64,000 nucleotides of DNA from Acidobacteria bacterium 28-1 (GCA_002050365.1 MWYZ01000087.1:1-64000), one strand, 5' to 3'. Positions 51,491 through 61,431 are shown, numbered from the stretch's first letter. Translations and numbers: made by a program. Notes: generated by a model from the sequence alone, not told the origin.

Positions 51491-52864
51491 ATGACTCCGA
51501 CCGAAACATTTTTCCTTGAACATCAAACGACTCGCGCCGACCTCGCGGCGGGCGAAAAGGTTTGTCCCGTCTGCTCGCGCGAAGTGAAGTATGAATTTGC
51601 GCCTTTACTAGCGATGCCCGATGATTTGCAGGCTTTGATTCGCGCCAACGCGCCCGACACAATTCAATTTGAAGCGGTTTGCGCTCGTTGTGTTCTCCTT
51701 TTTGAACGCGCCAAAGAACAGATTTTGAGAGACGCGGCAATGAATAAAGATGGCTCGTTTGTTCTTTCCACCCCGCTGCGACTTGATTCAGCCGAAGGTT
51801 TTACAGGCAAAAATGTCACCATCGCTTTTCTCGATTCGGGTTTTTATCCGCACGTTGATTTGACCACACCGAAAAATCGAATTCTGGCGTATCAAAATAT
51901 GAACGCGACCGATGGCGAAGTCGCTTCCCTTTTTCAGCCGGATGTAGCGAGTTGGCACGGAATGATGACATCGGTGGTCGCGGCTGGAAACGGAAGTTTG
52001 TCGAACGGTTTTTATCGCGGAATTGCGCCTGATGCAAATGTCGTTTTAGTGAAGTTGGCGCGGACTGGCAGAATTACCGAACAAAATATCCAGGACGGTT
52101 TGGAATGGATTTTGGCGCACCGTGAAAAGTTTAATATCAAAATCGTGAACATTTCGGCGGGCGGCGATTTTGAGCAATCATATTTGCACGATTCTCTGTC
52201 GCAGACGGTCGAAGATTGTGTCGCAAACGGTTTGACAATTGTCTGCGCCGTCGGCAACGCCGGACATCTGCAGACGCATCCGGTTTTCCCGCCCGCTTCG
52301 TCGCCTTCGGCAATTTCGGTCGGCGGACTCGACGATAAAAATTCTATCAATCGTGCACAGCGCGGAATGTATCGCTCCAGTTACGGTCCGACTTTCGACG
52401 GCTTGCAAAAACCGGAAATCATCGCGCCTTCGATTTGGGTTCCCGCGCCGATTTTGCCCGACACGCCGACAGCGCAGCAAGCCGCGCTACTCGACGTTTT
52501 GGATAAAGCGAAAGACGCGGATTTGTATTCAATCATCGAAGCGAATCCGAATCTCGAACCTGAACTCGATGCCGCCCTCGACCGACCGGTTCACGTTCTT
52601 CGCCAAATAATCGCTTTGAAATGGCGCTATGAAAACGTGATAACGCGCCATTACAAATATGTTGACGGAACATCATTTGCCGCGCCGATTGTCTCAAGCG
52701 TCGTCGCGCAGATGCTCGAAGCAAATCCGAATCTTTCGCCGCAGAAAATCAAACGAATTTTAATCTCGACAGCTGAACGCCTGCCGCATTACGAAGTTGA
52801 CCGACAAGGTTGGGGTGTGATTGACCCGCGCCGCGCCGTCGAAATGGCGTTGACGCTCCTGTGA
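51491..52864 (+). CDS. Subtilase (S8 peptidase) with N-terminal Cys-pair domain
   Basis: 457 aa. The catalytic triad is Asp115 (AFLDSGFYPH), His156 (SWHGMMT) and Ser395 (DGTSFAAP). The N-terminal 85 residues contain two Cys pairs, C25/C28 (VCPVC) and C64/C67 (CARC), which resemble a zinc ribbon. There is no signal peptide and no recognisable inhibitor I9 prodomain, so it is probably intracellular. Its target is unknown. Confidence 0.88.
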   Translation: MTPTETFFLEHQTTRADLAAGEKVCPVCSREVKYEFAPLLAMPDDLQALIRANAPDTIQFEAVCARCVLLFERAKEQILRDAAMNKDGSFVLSTPLRLDSAEGFTGKNVTIAFLDSGFYPHVDLTTPKNRILAYQNMNATDGEVASLFQPDVASWHGMMTSVVAAGNGSLSNGFYRGIAPDANVVLVKLARTGRITEQNIQDGLEWILAHREKFNIKIVNISAGGDFEQSYLHDSLSQTVEDCVANGLTIVCAVGNAGHLQTHPVFPPASSPSAISVGGLDDKNSINRAQRGMYRSSYGPTFDGLQKPEIIAPSIWVPAPILPDTPTAQQAALLDVLDKAKDADLYSIIEANPNLEPELDAALDRPVHVLRQIIALKWRYENVITRHYKYVDGTSFAAPIVSSVVAQMLEANPNLSPQKIKRILISTAERLPHYEVDRQGWGVIDPRRAVEMALTLL

Positions 52865-52870
52865 TAATGT

Positions 52871-53899
52871 TTAATTAGTAAAATTATAAAGCACAATGCC
52901 GGTTGCCTTTACCGCTTGATTATCAACACGCACCGGATTAAACCGTGACTGACGCGCCGCAGCTTCGGCGGACGCACGAAGCAGAAGATTTCCACTCATC
53001 GCTCGGGCAGAAGTTACATTTCCCGATTCATCTACCAGAACCTGCACCGCAACTTGTCCGGTTGCCCGCATTTGTTTGGCGATTGGCGGATAAGCCGGCT
53101 TCGGTAAATTGACGGCGCGACCGTTTAAGATTCCGGCGTTGACCGGACGATTCGCCGGTGCGCTCGGCGAAGGACGCGGCGATGCGCTCGGTGTCGGACT
53201 CGCGGTGGGAGTTGTATTGACCGGCGGACGCGCATTGAAATTTGAGTTGATGTTGACTGCGCCGTTGACATTGGCGTTCACGTTCGGTGTGGGCGTTGGT
53301 GTCGGTGTCGGCGTTCTGGTCGGGGTCGGCGTTTTCACATTCGCATTTACAGCATTCGCATTACTGTTTGTGTTGGCGTTGGCATTGAGATTGTAATTGA
53401 AATTGGCAAGCGAATTGTCAACATTGAGATTAGTATTTAAATTGATGTCAATCGAATTAAAGTTGGTGTTGTAGTTGGCATTTCGATTTGCATTGCCCGA
53501 ATTTTGATTGCTTAAAAACCAGAAAACTCCGCCTGCGCCGGCAAGCAGCAGAATCGTTCCCAAAACCGTCAGTAAAACGGTTTTCGGCGCGTTCGATTTT
53601 AGCGGTGGAGGCGGGCGGCGGATTGATGCAGTGGTTTTCGTCCGCACGGGTTCGCGCGGTGGTTCTTCAGATGTCGGGATAACAATGCGCGGCGACGGGA
53701 TATATTCGGTGTCCCGTTCAGGCGGCGAAATCGGAACCGGATTTTTGCGGCGGATAATTGTTTCTTCGCCTAAATCGCTTTCGCTCGGCAAAGCTGTAAA
53801 ATTCGGTTGGTCTTCATCAACCAGCGGCGTACCGTCTTTGATGCAGAAACGTAAGATTTCTTCGTCGTAGCGGGTCTTGCAGATTGGGCAAAATTTCAT
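52871..53899 (-). CDS. TonB-family protein with zinc ribbon and Asn-rich linker
   Basis: 342 aa from ATG 53899; the longer frame to 54067 adds an unlikely 56 residues. A zinc-ribbon-like start (MKFCPICKTRYDEEILRFC) precedes a polar stretch, one membrane segment (about 118-140, TVLLTVLGTILLLAG), an Asn-rich linker of alternating Asn residues, a Thr-Pro tract, and a C-terminal TonB-like domain (YPPIAKQMRATGQVAVQVLV, residues 250-342). TonB domains transmit energy to outer-membrane receptors. A related design without TonB is encoded at 56122. Confidence 0.85.
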   Translation of the reverse strand: MKFCPICKTRYDEEILRFCIKDGTPLVDEDQPNFTALPSESDLGEETIIRRKNPVPISPPERDTEYIPSPRIVIPTSEEPPREPVRTKTTASIRRPPPPLKSNAPKTVLLTVLGTILLLAGAGGVFWFLSNQNSGNANRNANYNTNFNSIDINLNTNLNVDNSLANFNYNLNANANTNSNANAVNANVKTPTPTRTPTPTPTPTPNVNANVNGAVNINSNFNARPPVNTTPTASPTPSASPRPSPSAPANRPVNAGILNGRAVNLPKPAYPPIAKQMRATGQVAVQVLVDESGNVTSARAMSGNLLLRASAEAAARQSRFNPVRVDNQAVKATGIVLYNFTN

Positions 53900-54093
53900 A
53901 AGTTTATTGATAAATGCCTTTTTTCGGCTTGTATCAAAATCGTATAACAATTTCTGCTTACGTATTCTATCACGATTTCTTAACGTGAAAAATATACTCG
54001 GTTTAATCAGCTTAATCAAAATTTCTCGTTGCAAATTTTGTAAATAGATTAAAATCACATTTTTCAATGCTGATTAATTATGAGGTTAAATAA

Positions 54094-54576
54094 ATGAAGT
54101 TACTTGGAGTTTTTTTGCTTCTTCTTTTTACTATGCCGGCGTTTGCTTCCGCTCAAACACGAGTTCCGCAATTTAAGGATTATCAAGTTAATGAAACTTT
54201 TAGGGGAAAGAACGCAAAACTCAAATTGACTAAAAAAGATATGACGTTTCGGACAAGGCTTCGGTATGCCGCAAAAGAAAAGCCGAATTTTGCGGGACGT
54301 TATATTTTGACGGCATGGGGTTGCGGAACAGAATGTTTAATGGGAGCGGTCATTGACGCAAAAACGGGAAGAGTGTCTTGGTGGAATTTTTCAGTTTGTT
54401 GTTGGGGCGCGACTGATGAAAATTTTGAGCCAATCGAATTTCGGCTCAATAGTAATCTGATTGTTTTCTCAGGTTATCGTAACGAAAAAGACGGCGATAG
54501 CGGAACGCATTTTTACAAATTTGTGAATGGAAAATTTATACATCTTCGCACCATTCCGAGAAAAGAAATTTATTAA
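54094..54576 (+). CDS. Secreted hypothetical protein
   Basis: 160 aa. A signal peptide ends near residue 20 (FASAQ). The mature part contains YAAKEKPNFAGRYILTAWGC, EClMGAVIDAKTGRVSWWNF and a CC pair (SVCCWGA), four Cys in all, suggesting disulfides. The pattern resembles small periplasmic beta-rich proteins with no known role. It lies 15 bases before the desaturase gene and may be co-transcribed with it. Confidence 0.7.
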   Translation: MKLLGVFLLLLFTMPAFASAQTRVPQFKDYQVNETFRGKNAKLKLTKKDMTFRTRLRYAAKEKPNFAGRYILTAWGCGTECLMGAVIDAKTGRVSWWNFSVCCWGATDENFEPIEFRLNSNLIVFSGYRNEKDGDSGTHFYKFVNGKFIHLRTIPRKEIY

Positions 54577-54591
54577 AATCATAATTAATTT

Positions 54592-56058
54592 GTGAAAAAA
54601 ATTATCATCATCGGCGCGGGACTCGGCGGACTCGCTGCCGCGGTTCGGCTCGCCAAATCAGGCTTTGACGTAACCGTTTTGGAAAAGAACGAAACTGTCG
54701 GCGGCAAAGTAAATTTCGTTGAAGCAGGCGGTTATAAATTCGATACGGGAGCGAGCCTTTTGACTATGCGGCACGTTTTTGAAGACCTTTTCACTTTTGC
54801 CGAAAAACGCCTCGAAGATTATTTAGATTTAACATCGCTCGACCCAATTTGCCGTTATTTTTGGACGGACGGCATAACTCTTGATGCTTCGCCGGATTTG
54901 CAAAAAACTGAAAACGAGATTGAAAAATTTGCTCCGCAAGACGTTGAAAATTTTCACAAGTATTTATCCGATTCCAAACAAAAGTACCAAATCGCCGAAA
55001 AGACTTTTCTCGCCCGCAGTCTCAATGATTTACCAAAACTTCTGCGCCCGAAATATCTCAAAGATTTGCTGGCTATTTCTTCTCTGAAAACGCTCGACGC
55101 GCATAACAAAAATTATTTCCGGTCGCCAAAACTGCAACAACTTTTCAATCGTTTTGCCACTTACAACGGCTCGTCGCCGTATCGAACGCCGGCGACTTTC
55201 GCGCTCGTGCCGTTCGTCGAATTCGGTTTGGGCGCGTGGTATGTGCGCGGCGGAATCTACGAAATCCCGAAGGCTTTGGCGAAATTAGCAAGAGAATTCA
55301 ATGTAAAAATTCGGACAAATTGTGCGGTCGAGAAAATCGTCATCGAAAATAGAAAAGCAGTTGGTGTGCGTGTGGAAAACGGTGAAATTCAGCACGCCGA
55401 TTTTGTCATCGCTAATTCCGATGCGATTAAAACTTATCGAAATTTGATTGACAAAAGTTTTTTCAATAAAAAGTTAGACGCGCGCGAACCGTCGTGCAGT
55501 GGTTTCGTTTTGCTTCTCGGAACGAATAAAAAGTTTCCAAGCCTCGCGCATCACAATATCTTTTTCTCCGACAATTATAAAGCGGAATTCGATGCGCTTT
55601 TTGTAGATTTGCGTCCCGCCCAAAATCCGACGATTTACGTTTGCGCGGCTTCTAAAACCGACGAAACGCAATCGCCCGAAAACTGCGAAAACTTATTCGT
55701 TTTAATCAATGCGCCTTACATGAGCGATAAGACCGATTGGAGCAGTGAAGCAAAACCGTATCGAGATTTAATAATCAAAAAGTTGGAGAAATTCGGTTTG
55801 GAAGATTTAGAAAAATCAATCGAGTTTGAACAAATAATCACGCCCGCCGATTTCGAGAACCGATACCGAACAAATCGCGGTTCGATTTACGGCGTTTCGT
55901 CAAATGGATTTTTCTCGGCTTTCCTGCGCGTTCCAAACAGGGCGCGAAAGATTAAAAATCTTTATTTTGTCGGCGGCGCGACGCATCCGGGCGGCGGAAT
56001 GCCTCTGGTTTTACTTTCAGGTAAAATGGCTAGCGAATTGATTTTGTTACAAAAATGA
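54592..56058 (+). CDS. CrtI-type carotenoid desaturase family protein
   Basis: 488 aa from a GTG start. The FAD-binding start is KKIIIIGAGLGGLAAAVRLA (2-21), and GGKVNFVEAGGYKFDTGASL is typical of phytoene-desaturase relatives. The end FVGGATHPGGGMPLVLLSGK is the C-terminal signature of the family. It desaturates or hydrates carotenoid or diapocarotenoid precursors. Which step (CrtI, CrtD or CrtN-like) cannot be told. No other carotenoid genes are within the window. Confidence 0.88.
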   Translation: MKKIIIIGAGLGGLAAAVRLAKSGFDVTVLEKNETVGGKVNFVEAGGYKFDTGASLLTMRHVFEDLFTFAEKRLEDYLDLTSLDPICRYFWTDGITLDASPDLQKTENEIEKFAPQDVENFHKYLSDSKQKYQIAEKTFLARSLNDLPKLLRPKYLKDLLAISSLKTLDAHNKNYFRSPKLQQLFNRFATYNGSSPYRTPATFALVPFVEFGLGAWYVRGGIYEIPKALAKLAREFNVKIRTNCAVEKIVIENRKAVGVRVENGEIQHADFVIANSDAIKTYRNLIDKSFFNKKLDAREPSCSGFVLLLGTNKKFPSLAHHNIFFSDNYKAEFDALFVDLRPAQNPTIYVCAASKTDETQSPENCENLFVLINAPYMSDKTDWSSEAKPYRDLIIKKLEKFGLEDLEKSIEFEQIITPADFENRYRTNRGSIYGVSSNGFFSAFLRVPNRARKIKNLYFVGGATHPGGGMPLVLLSGKMASELILLQK

Positions 56059-56121
56059 GATTTAGGCGAGACTCGGTCATTTACTATTGCTAAGGTTCGT
56101 TTTATTATCAAAAGAAAAATT

Positions 56122-57006
56122 ATGAAACACTGTCCAAAATGCCAAACCAGTTACACCGACGACAGCTTGAAATTTTGCCTGCAAGACGGAATGCCGCTTG
56201 ACGAATTTCCAGACCAAAGTTCTCCGACCGTTGCTTTTGATACCGATTCGGAAACCGTCGTTTCGCCGAAAAGAGTCGAGCCGATTCGTTTTGAGCCGCC
56301 GAGTTCTTACCAAAACGATTGGCAACCGAGCCAACCGGCAATTGTTCAGCCCGCAGTGAAAAAATCGAACACGACGGCAATCGTTTTGCTGACGGCTTTA
56401 GGGACGATTTTGCTGTTAGGGCTTGGCGGAATCGGAGCGTGGCTTTATTTCAATAAACCGAAAACGGAAGTCGCCGTTAACGTCAACACCGCGCCGGCTA
56501 ATCGTCCGGTTAATTCAAACGCGGCGAACAATCAAACCTCGAACAGCAATTCGCTCGCGCCCGCGCCGACTCAGACCCTGGCTCCGACTCCGCCGCAGCC
56601 GGCGCTTAAGCCCGAACAGATAAAAGCCCTAACGAAGGATGTGAAGAACGTAGTTGACGAATGGAAAAGCTCGTCTGAAAATCTCGACCTCAACGGGCAT
56701 CTGAGTCAATATGCCGACACGGTTGATTATTATAAAGGCGGACGAGTTGGCATCAGTAAAGTTCGCGCCGACAAACAGAGCGCCTTTGAACAGTACGATT
56801 CGATAAATTTCAACATTACTAACCTAAAAGTTACGCCGGACGCTTCGGGCGAAAAGGCGACCGCCGTTTTCGATAAAGAATGGACGTTTGAGGGCGCAGA
56901 CAAATATTCGGCGGGCAAAGTTCAGCAGCAATTGACGCTTAACAAAATCAAAGGCAAGTGGCTGATTACGGGCGAAAAAGATTTGAAGATTTATTATGTC
57001 GAATAA
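56122..57006 (+). CDS. Zinc-ribbon membrane protein with NTF2-like domain
   Basis: 294 aa. It begins MKHCPKCQTSYTDDSLKFC, a zinc-ribbon-like cap nearly the same as in the TonB gene at 52871. One membrane segment follows (about 83-107), then an Asn/Pro/Thr linker and a C-terminal NTF2/SnoaL-like domain (about 165-294: VVDEWKSSSENLDLNGHLSQ, YYKGGRVGISKVRADKQSAF). It is probably anchored in the inner membrane with the NTF2-like part outside. Function unknown. Confidence 0.75.
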   Translation: MKHCPKCQTSYTDDSLKFCLQDGMPLDEFPDQSSPTVAFDTDSETVVSPKRVEPIRFEPPSSYQNDWQPSQPAIVQPAVKKSNTTAIVLLTALGTILLLGLGGIGAWLYFNKPKTEVAVNVNTAPANRPVNSNAANNQTSNSNSLAPAPTQTLAPTPPQPALKPEQIKALTKDVKNVVDEWKSSSENLDLNGHLSQYADTVDYYKGGRVGISKVRADKQSAFEQYDSINFNITNLKVTPDASGEKATAVFDKEWTFEGADKYSAGKVQQQLTLNKIKGKWLITGEKDLKIYYVE

Positions 57007-57011
57007 TAATC

Positions 57012-57119
57012 GGAGCGCGACACGAAAGGCGAAAGACTGAAGGAGAAAGGCGAAAGTTAAATCTGTCCGCTTTTCTTTCTCCTTTCGCCTTTCTCCTTCA
57101 GTCTTTCGCCTCGCGCTCC
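57012..57119. repeat. Heptad inverted repeat (ggcgaaa-type units), copy 2
   Basis: Arms 57028-57056 and 57082-57110 are perfectly complementary over 29 bases, with an outer ggagcgcga/tcgcgctcc pair. It shares a 30-base identical block with the element at 26459. A related leader, taatcggagcgcga, recurs after the aldehyde dehydrogenase gene at 61429. Confidence 0.88.
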
Positions 57120-57131
57120 CATTGAAAATCT

Positions 57132-58094
57132 ATGAAAGCGTTGCGTTTTGAAAATAATCAATTGAAACTCGCTGAAATTCCTAAACCAATAAAAGAATCG
57201 GAAGCTGTCGTGCGCGTTTTGAAATCGGGAATTTGCAACACGGACGTTGAAATTGTTAAAGGTTACGCGAATTTTCAAGGCACAATCGGACACGAATTCG
57301 TCGGCATGGTCGAAGAAGCAAAGGACGCGCCGAATTTAATTGGAAAGCGCGTGGTCGGCGAAATAAATGCGGGTTGCGGAAAGTGCGAGCTATGTTTGCA
57401 AAACGACGCGCGGCATTGTCCGCAGAGAACAGTTCTCGGAATCGTTGGACGCGACGGTGCACACGCTGAATTTTTGACTTTGCCGATGCGCAATCTGTTT
57501 GAAGTTCCTGAAAATATCTCTGATGTCCAAGCGGTTTTCGTCGAACCGCTCGCGGCAGCGTTTGGAATCACCGAACAAGTCAAAATTGTTCCCGAAACGC
57601 GCCTTGCCATTATCGGCGACGGCAAACTCGGCAATCTTTGCGCTCAATCGTTGGCTTTGGAAAGCCGAAATGTTTTTCTAATCGGCAAACACGAGGAAAA
57701 ACTTAATTTGGTCGGAAACCGTAATATCGAAACCGTTTTGCTGAAAAATGCGAAGAAATTAAACAAAAGTTTTGAATTGGTCGTTGAAGCAAGCGGTTCG
57801 GAATCGGGTTTTAATCTCGCTTTGGATTTATTAAAACCGCGCGGGAAACTCGTTCTAAAATCAACTTTTCACGGCGAAGCAAAATGGCAGGCGTGGCGCG
57901 TGGTGGTTGACGAAATCACGATTGTCGGCTCGCGTTGCGGCAGATTTCAGCCTGCGCTCGATTTGCTGAAAAACAATTTGGTTGCGGTTGAAAGCCTAAT
58001 TAGCGAGAAACTTTCTTTGACCGACGGCGTGAAAGCAATGAAAATTGCCGAGCAAAAAGGCGTGATGAAAGTCATTTTATCAATTACGAATTAG
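57132..58094 (+). CDS. Zinc-dependent medium-chain dehydrogenase
   Basis: 320 aa. The alcohol dehydrogenase type start has GICNTDVEIVKGY (first Cys/Asp), GHEFVG (catalytic zinc His/Glu) and the structural-zinc segment CGKCELCLQNDARHC. The Rossmann part has LAIIGDGKLGNLCAQSLALE. It resembles sugar-alcohol or threonine-type MDR enzymes, but the substrate is unknown. The last residues ITN and the stop codon are encoded inside a heptad repeat, so the C-terminus may have been altered by it. Confidence 0.87.
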   Translation: MKALRFENNQLKLAEIPKPIKESEAVVRVLKSGICNTDVEIVKGYANFQGTIGHEFVGMVEEAKDAPNLIGKRVVGEINAGCGKCELCLQNDARHCPQRTVLGIVGRDGAHAEFLTLPMRNLFEVPENISDVQAVFVEPLAAAFGITEQVKIVPETRLAIIGDGKLGNLCAQSLALESRNVFLIGKHEEKLNLVGNRNIETVLLKNAKKLNKSFELVVEASGSESGFNLALDLLKPRGKLVLKSTFHGEAKWQAWRVVVDEITIVGSRCGRFQPALDLLKNNLVAVESLISEKLSLTDGVKAMKIAEQKGVMKVILSITN

Positions 58095-58214
58095 CAATTA
58101 CGAATGGCGGGGAAAAGTTTTCATAACTTCTGATTATCAATTTCTATAAATCTGTAGATAAATAAGGTGTATTGCAAGTTTAATTTCTTCTCTCGTAATT
58201 CGTAATTCGTAATT
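58082..58214. repeat. Heptad inverted repeat (aattacg units), copy 2
   Basis: aattacgaattagcaattacg at 58082-58102 (nearly three units) pairs with three inverted units at 58194-58214, 19 of 21 matching, with about 91 bases between. The left arm provides the dehydrogenase stop codon. The unit is the same as at 9681. Confidence 0.8.
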
Positions 58215-58283
58215 CTCTTTTGCTATACTCGAATTATCTAGTTTTACTTGCCGAATCAGGCATTTTAAGGAGAAGGAAAGTTT

Positions 58284-59831
58284 ATGTCTGCATATAAAGA
58301 AATTTGTCCGCGAAAAATTCGCAATGTTTTTTTGAAATTAACTTTGACGTGTTTGATTTTAGTAACGAATGCTAATTTTTCCTTTGCTCAAACCGAGGCT
58401 GAAAAACTGAAAACGGCTGCCGTTACGCCTGAAATGCTTTCGGCTTCGTTTGCGGAAGTTTCAAAGCGCGTCGAGCCGGCGGTTGTCAATATTGATACGA
58501 AAGGAAAAGCTCGCGCCGACGTTACGCTCAAAGGCGAGAAGTCTGAATCGGCTAATCCGGACGACATTATGGAATTTCTGCGGCAGCTTCCACGCCGTCC
58601 GAGCAACTCTGTCGGAAGCGGTTTCATCGTGGACAAGGCGGGCTATATTTTGACAAATCTTCACGTCGTTGAAGATACTTCACGCATTTCCGTCCGTTTG
58701 CAGTCGGGCGAAGATTTCGCGGCGAGAATCGTCGGCACGGATAAGGAAACTGATTTGGCGGTTTTGAAAATTGACGTGCCACGTGATTTGCCGTTTATCA
58801 AACTCGGCAACTCTGACGCGGCGCAAGTCGGCGATTGGGTTTTAGCAATCGGTTCGCCGTTCGGACTCGCGCAAACCGTTACTGCCGGAATAGTCTCGCA
58901 GACAAAACGCGAACCGCCTTACGCTGCTTTGTTTCAAAAATTTATTCAAACTGACGCGGCAATCAATCGCGGAAATTCCGGCGGACCGCTCGTTAATATG
59001 AACGGCGAAGTCATCGGCATCAATTCGCAAATTGCCACTTCAACCGGCGATTACAACGGTATCGGCTTTGCTTTGCCGTCAAATGAAGCGGCAAACGTCT
59101 ACCGGCAGATTCGGGAAATCGGAAAAGTGCGGCGCGGTTATCTGGGCGTGAGTTTAGATTCGGTGAGAGCCGAGTTCGCCAAAGTCTACGGACTTGCTGA
59201 AGCCAAAGGAGCAATTATCACTAATGTCAGCGATAAAAAAAGCGCGGCGGCAACAGCGGGTTTGCTGACCGGCGATATTATTTTGGAATTCGGCGGCGAA
59301 AAGATTCTGAGCGCGCCAGACTTGATTGGAAAAATCGCCTCAACTGCACCTGAAAAGGAAGTCAATATTACATATCTGCGCGAAGTCGGCAGCAATTTAG
59401 AGCGCCGAACAACGCTTGTCAAAGTTGCCGAACGCCCGTCGAGAGATGAAGCGGCTGATGATGCAGCCGCGCCGAAAAAATTATCGGTCAGCGATGTGAA
59501 AAAACCAATTGAGCCGTTCGGCTTGACGCTAATTGAACTCACGCCGCAGCTCAATGCCATTTATCGGCTCGAAGGCGAAAAGGGTTTAATTATCAAAAAC
59601 ATCAATCCGGCGAGCTTCATTGCCGACGTAAAAAATCCCAATGGCTCAGACGCATTCAGAGAAGGCGATTTGATTCAACGCATCAATCGCGTTAATGTTA
59701 CAGACTTGAAAACCTTTAGTGAGACCGCCAACAAATTGAAAAAAGGCGACGCGGTTGTTTTGCAAATTCAAAGCTACGACCTTCGGACGCAAAATGTTCA
59801 ACGTCGTATCGTGCAATTTACGATTCAATAA
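58284..59831 (+). CDS. HtrA/DegP-type periplasmic serine protease
   Basis: 515 aa. A signal peptide ends near residue 36 (SFAQ). The trypsin-like triad is H127 (LTNLHVVED), D157 (ETDLAVLKI) and S232 (RGNSGGPL). Two PDZ domains follow (about 285-385 and 405-510). It degrades or refolds damaged periplasmic proteins. An AAGGAGAAGG site precedes the ATG. An AT-rich 70-base leader separates it from the repeat upstream. Confidence 0.93.
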   Translation: MSAYKEICPRKIRNVFLKLTLTCLILVTNANFSFAQTEAEKLKTAAVTPEMLSASFAEVSKRVEPAVVNIDTKGKARADVTLKGEKSESANPDDIMEFLRQLPRRPSNSVGSGFIVDKAGYILTNLHVVEDTSRISVRLQSGEDFAARIVGTDKETDLAVLKIDVPRDLPFIKLGNSDAAQVGDWVLAIGSPFGLAQTVTAGIVSQTKREPPYAALFQKFIQTDAAINRGNSGGPLVNMNGEVIGINSQIATSTGDYNGIGFALPSNEAANVYRQIREIGKVRRGYLGVSLDSVRAEFAKVYGLAEAKGAIITNVSDKKSAAATAGLLTGDIILEFGGEKILSAPDLIGKIASTAPEKEVNITYLREVGSNLERRTTLVKVAERPSRDEAADDAAAPKKLSVSDVKKPIEPFGLTLIELTPQLNAIYRLEGEKGLIIKNINPASFIADVKNPNGSDAFREGDLIQRINRVNVTDLKTFSETANKLKKGDAVVLQIQSYDLRTQNVQRRIVQFTIQ

Positions 59832-59834
59832 ATC

Positions 59835-59884
59835 GGTTCAAGGTTCAAAGTTGTAAGAGACTTCTGAACTTTGAACCTTGAACC
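59835..59884. repeat. Heptad inverted repeat (ggttcaa units)
   Basis: ggttcaa occurs twice in tandem (59835-59848); the 18-base arm 59835-59852 is perfectly complementary to 59867-59884. It fills the gap between htrA and the aldehyde dehydrogenase gene. Confidence 0.85.
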
Positions 59885-59898
59885 TTAAATTTTTATTT

Positions 59899-61431
59899 AT
59901 GGCAAAAGCAAAAGAAGCAAAAAATTCTACAAAATCAAAAACGGCGACTTATCAAAATTATATCGGCGGCGAATGGGTGAAATCTTCTTCGGGCGAATGG
60001 TTTGAAAACGTCAATCCAGCCGATACTAGTGATGTCGTCGGGCGTTTTCCGAAATCGAACGCGGAAGATGTCAACGCGGCGGTCGAAGCGGCGAAAACGG
60101 CGGCGACTCGTTGGCGCAGAACGCCCGCGCCGAAACGCGCTGAGATTTTATTCCGGCTCGCCAGAATTTTAGAGCGCGATAAAAATAAATTTTCACGCGA
60201 GATGACGCGCGAGATGGGTAAGGTTTTAAAGGAAACCGGCGGCGACGTTCAGGAAGCGATTGACTGCACCTATTTTACGGCGGGCGAAGGTCGGCGGCTG
60301 CACGGCTTTACGGCTCCGGCGGAGATGCCGAACAAATTTGCGATGTGCGTGCGCCAACCGATTGGCGTTTGCGGTTTGATTACGCCGTTTAATTTTCCGA
60401 TGGCGATTCCATCTTGGAAATTAATTCCGGCTTTGGTTTGCGGAAATACGGTTGTTATCAAATCGGGCGAAGACGTCCCGCTGTCAACCGTCAATTTAGT
60501 TAAATCGTGTGAAGAAGCCGGAATTCCAAAAGGCGTGGTTAACGTCATCAACGGTTTCGGCGAAGCGGGCGAAGCACTTGTTAATCACAAGGACGTGCGT
60601 TTGATTTCATTTACCGGCTCGACCGATACAGGAAGAATTATTGCTGAAGTGTGTGCGCGTCAAAACAAAATCGTTTCATTGGAGATGGGCGGTAAAAACG
60701 CGATTATCATTATGGACGACGCTGATATTGACAACGCCGTCGAAGGTTCTCTGTGGGGCGCGTTCGGAACTTCGGGACAACGATGCACTGCATCGTCGCG
60801 GCTAGTTGTTCACAAAAAAGTTTATAAAAAGTTTGTCGAAAAATTGGTTGAGCGAGTGAAGCGATTAAAAGTCGGCAACGGACTTGAAGAAAAAACCGAA
60901 GTCGGTCCGGTTATTAATCAAGCCGCGATGGACAAAATTTTAAGTTATATTGAAATCGGGCAAAAAGAAGATAAAGCTAAACTTGCTTGCGGCGGAAATC
61001 GTTTGACGAAAAACGATTACAAAAACGGCTATTTTATCGAACCGACGGTTTTCACCGACGTTGCGCCGATGATGCGAGTCGGACAGGAAGAAATTTTCGG
61101 ACCCGTGACGAGCGTCATTCCGTTCGGGACTTTGGACGAAGCCATCGAAATAGTTAATAATGTCGCTTACGGTTTGTCGTCGGCGATTTACACGCAGGAT
61201 GTCAATCAAGCATTTTACGCAATGCAGGAACTTTATACGGGAATTTGCTACGTTAATTCGGCAACCATCGGCGCGGAAGTTCATCTTCCGTTTGGCGGAA
61301 CTAAGGGAACGGGTAACGGACACCGCGAAGCCGGAACGCAGGTGTTAGATATTTTCACCGAATGGAAATCGTTATATATTGATTATTCGGGCAAACTGCA
61401 AAAGGCGCAAATTGATTTGGTTGAGATTTAA
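59899..61431 (+). CDS. Aldehyde dehydrogenase family protein
   Basis: 510 aa from ATG 59899; the earlier in-frame start at 59878 lies inside the repeat region. The catalytic Glu is in SLEMGGKNA and the catalytic Cys in [13 protein letters not shown] binding uses [13 protein letters not shown] and FTGSTDTGR. It oxidises an aldehyde to a carboxylate. The sequence is close to lysine-type (aminoadipic semialdehyde) and 2,5-dioxovalerate dehydrogenases, but the substrate is uncertain. A Lys/Ala-rich tail precedes the domain. Confidence 0.9.
   Translation: MAKAKEAKNSTKSKTATYQNYIGGEWVKSSSGEWFENVNPADTSDVVGRFPKSNAEDVNAAVEAAKTAATRWRRTPAPKRAEILFRLARILERDKNKFSREMTREMGKVLKETGGDVQEAIDCTYFTAGEGRRLHGFTAPAEMPNKFAMCVRQPIGVCGLITPFNFPMAIPSWKLIPALVCGNTVVIKSGEDVPLSTVNLVKSCEEAGIPKGVVNVINGFGEAGEALVNHKDVRLISFTGSTDTGRIIAEVCARQNKIVSLEMGGKNAIIIMDDADIDNAVEGSLWGAFGTSGQRCTASSRLVVHKKVYKKFVEKLVERVKRLKVGNGLEEKTEVGPVINQAAMDKILSYIEIGQKEDKAKLACGGNRLTKNDYKNGYFIEPTVFTDVAPMMRVGQEEIFGPVTSVIPFGTLDEAIEIVNNVAYGLSSAIYTQDVNQAFYAMQELYTGICYVNSATIGAEVHLPFGGTKGTGNGHREAGTQVLDIFTEWKSLYIDYSGKLQKAQIDLVEI

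Noticed and set aside
53109-53396. Plus-strand frame rich in Val/Gly/Leu
   Set aside because: It mirrors the Asn/Thr/Pro linker of the TonB-family gene and is not a gene.
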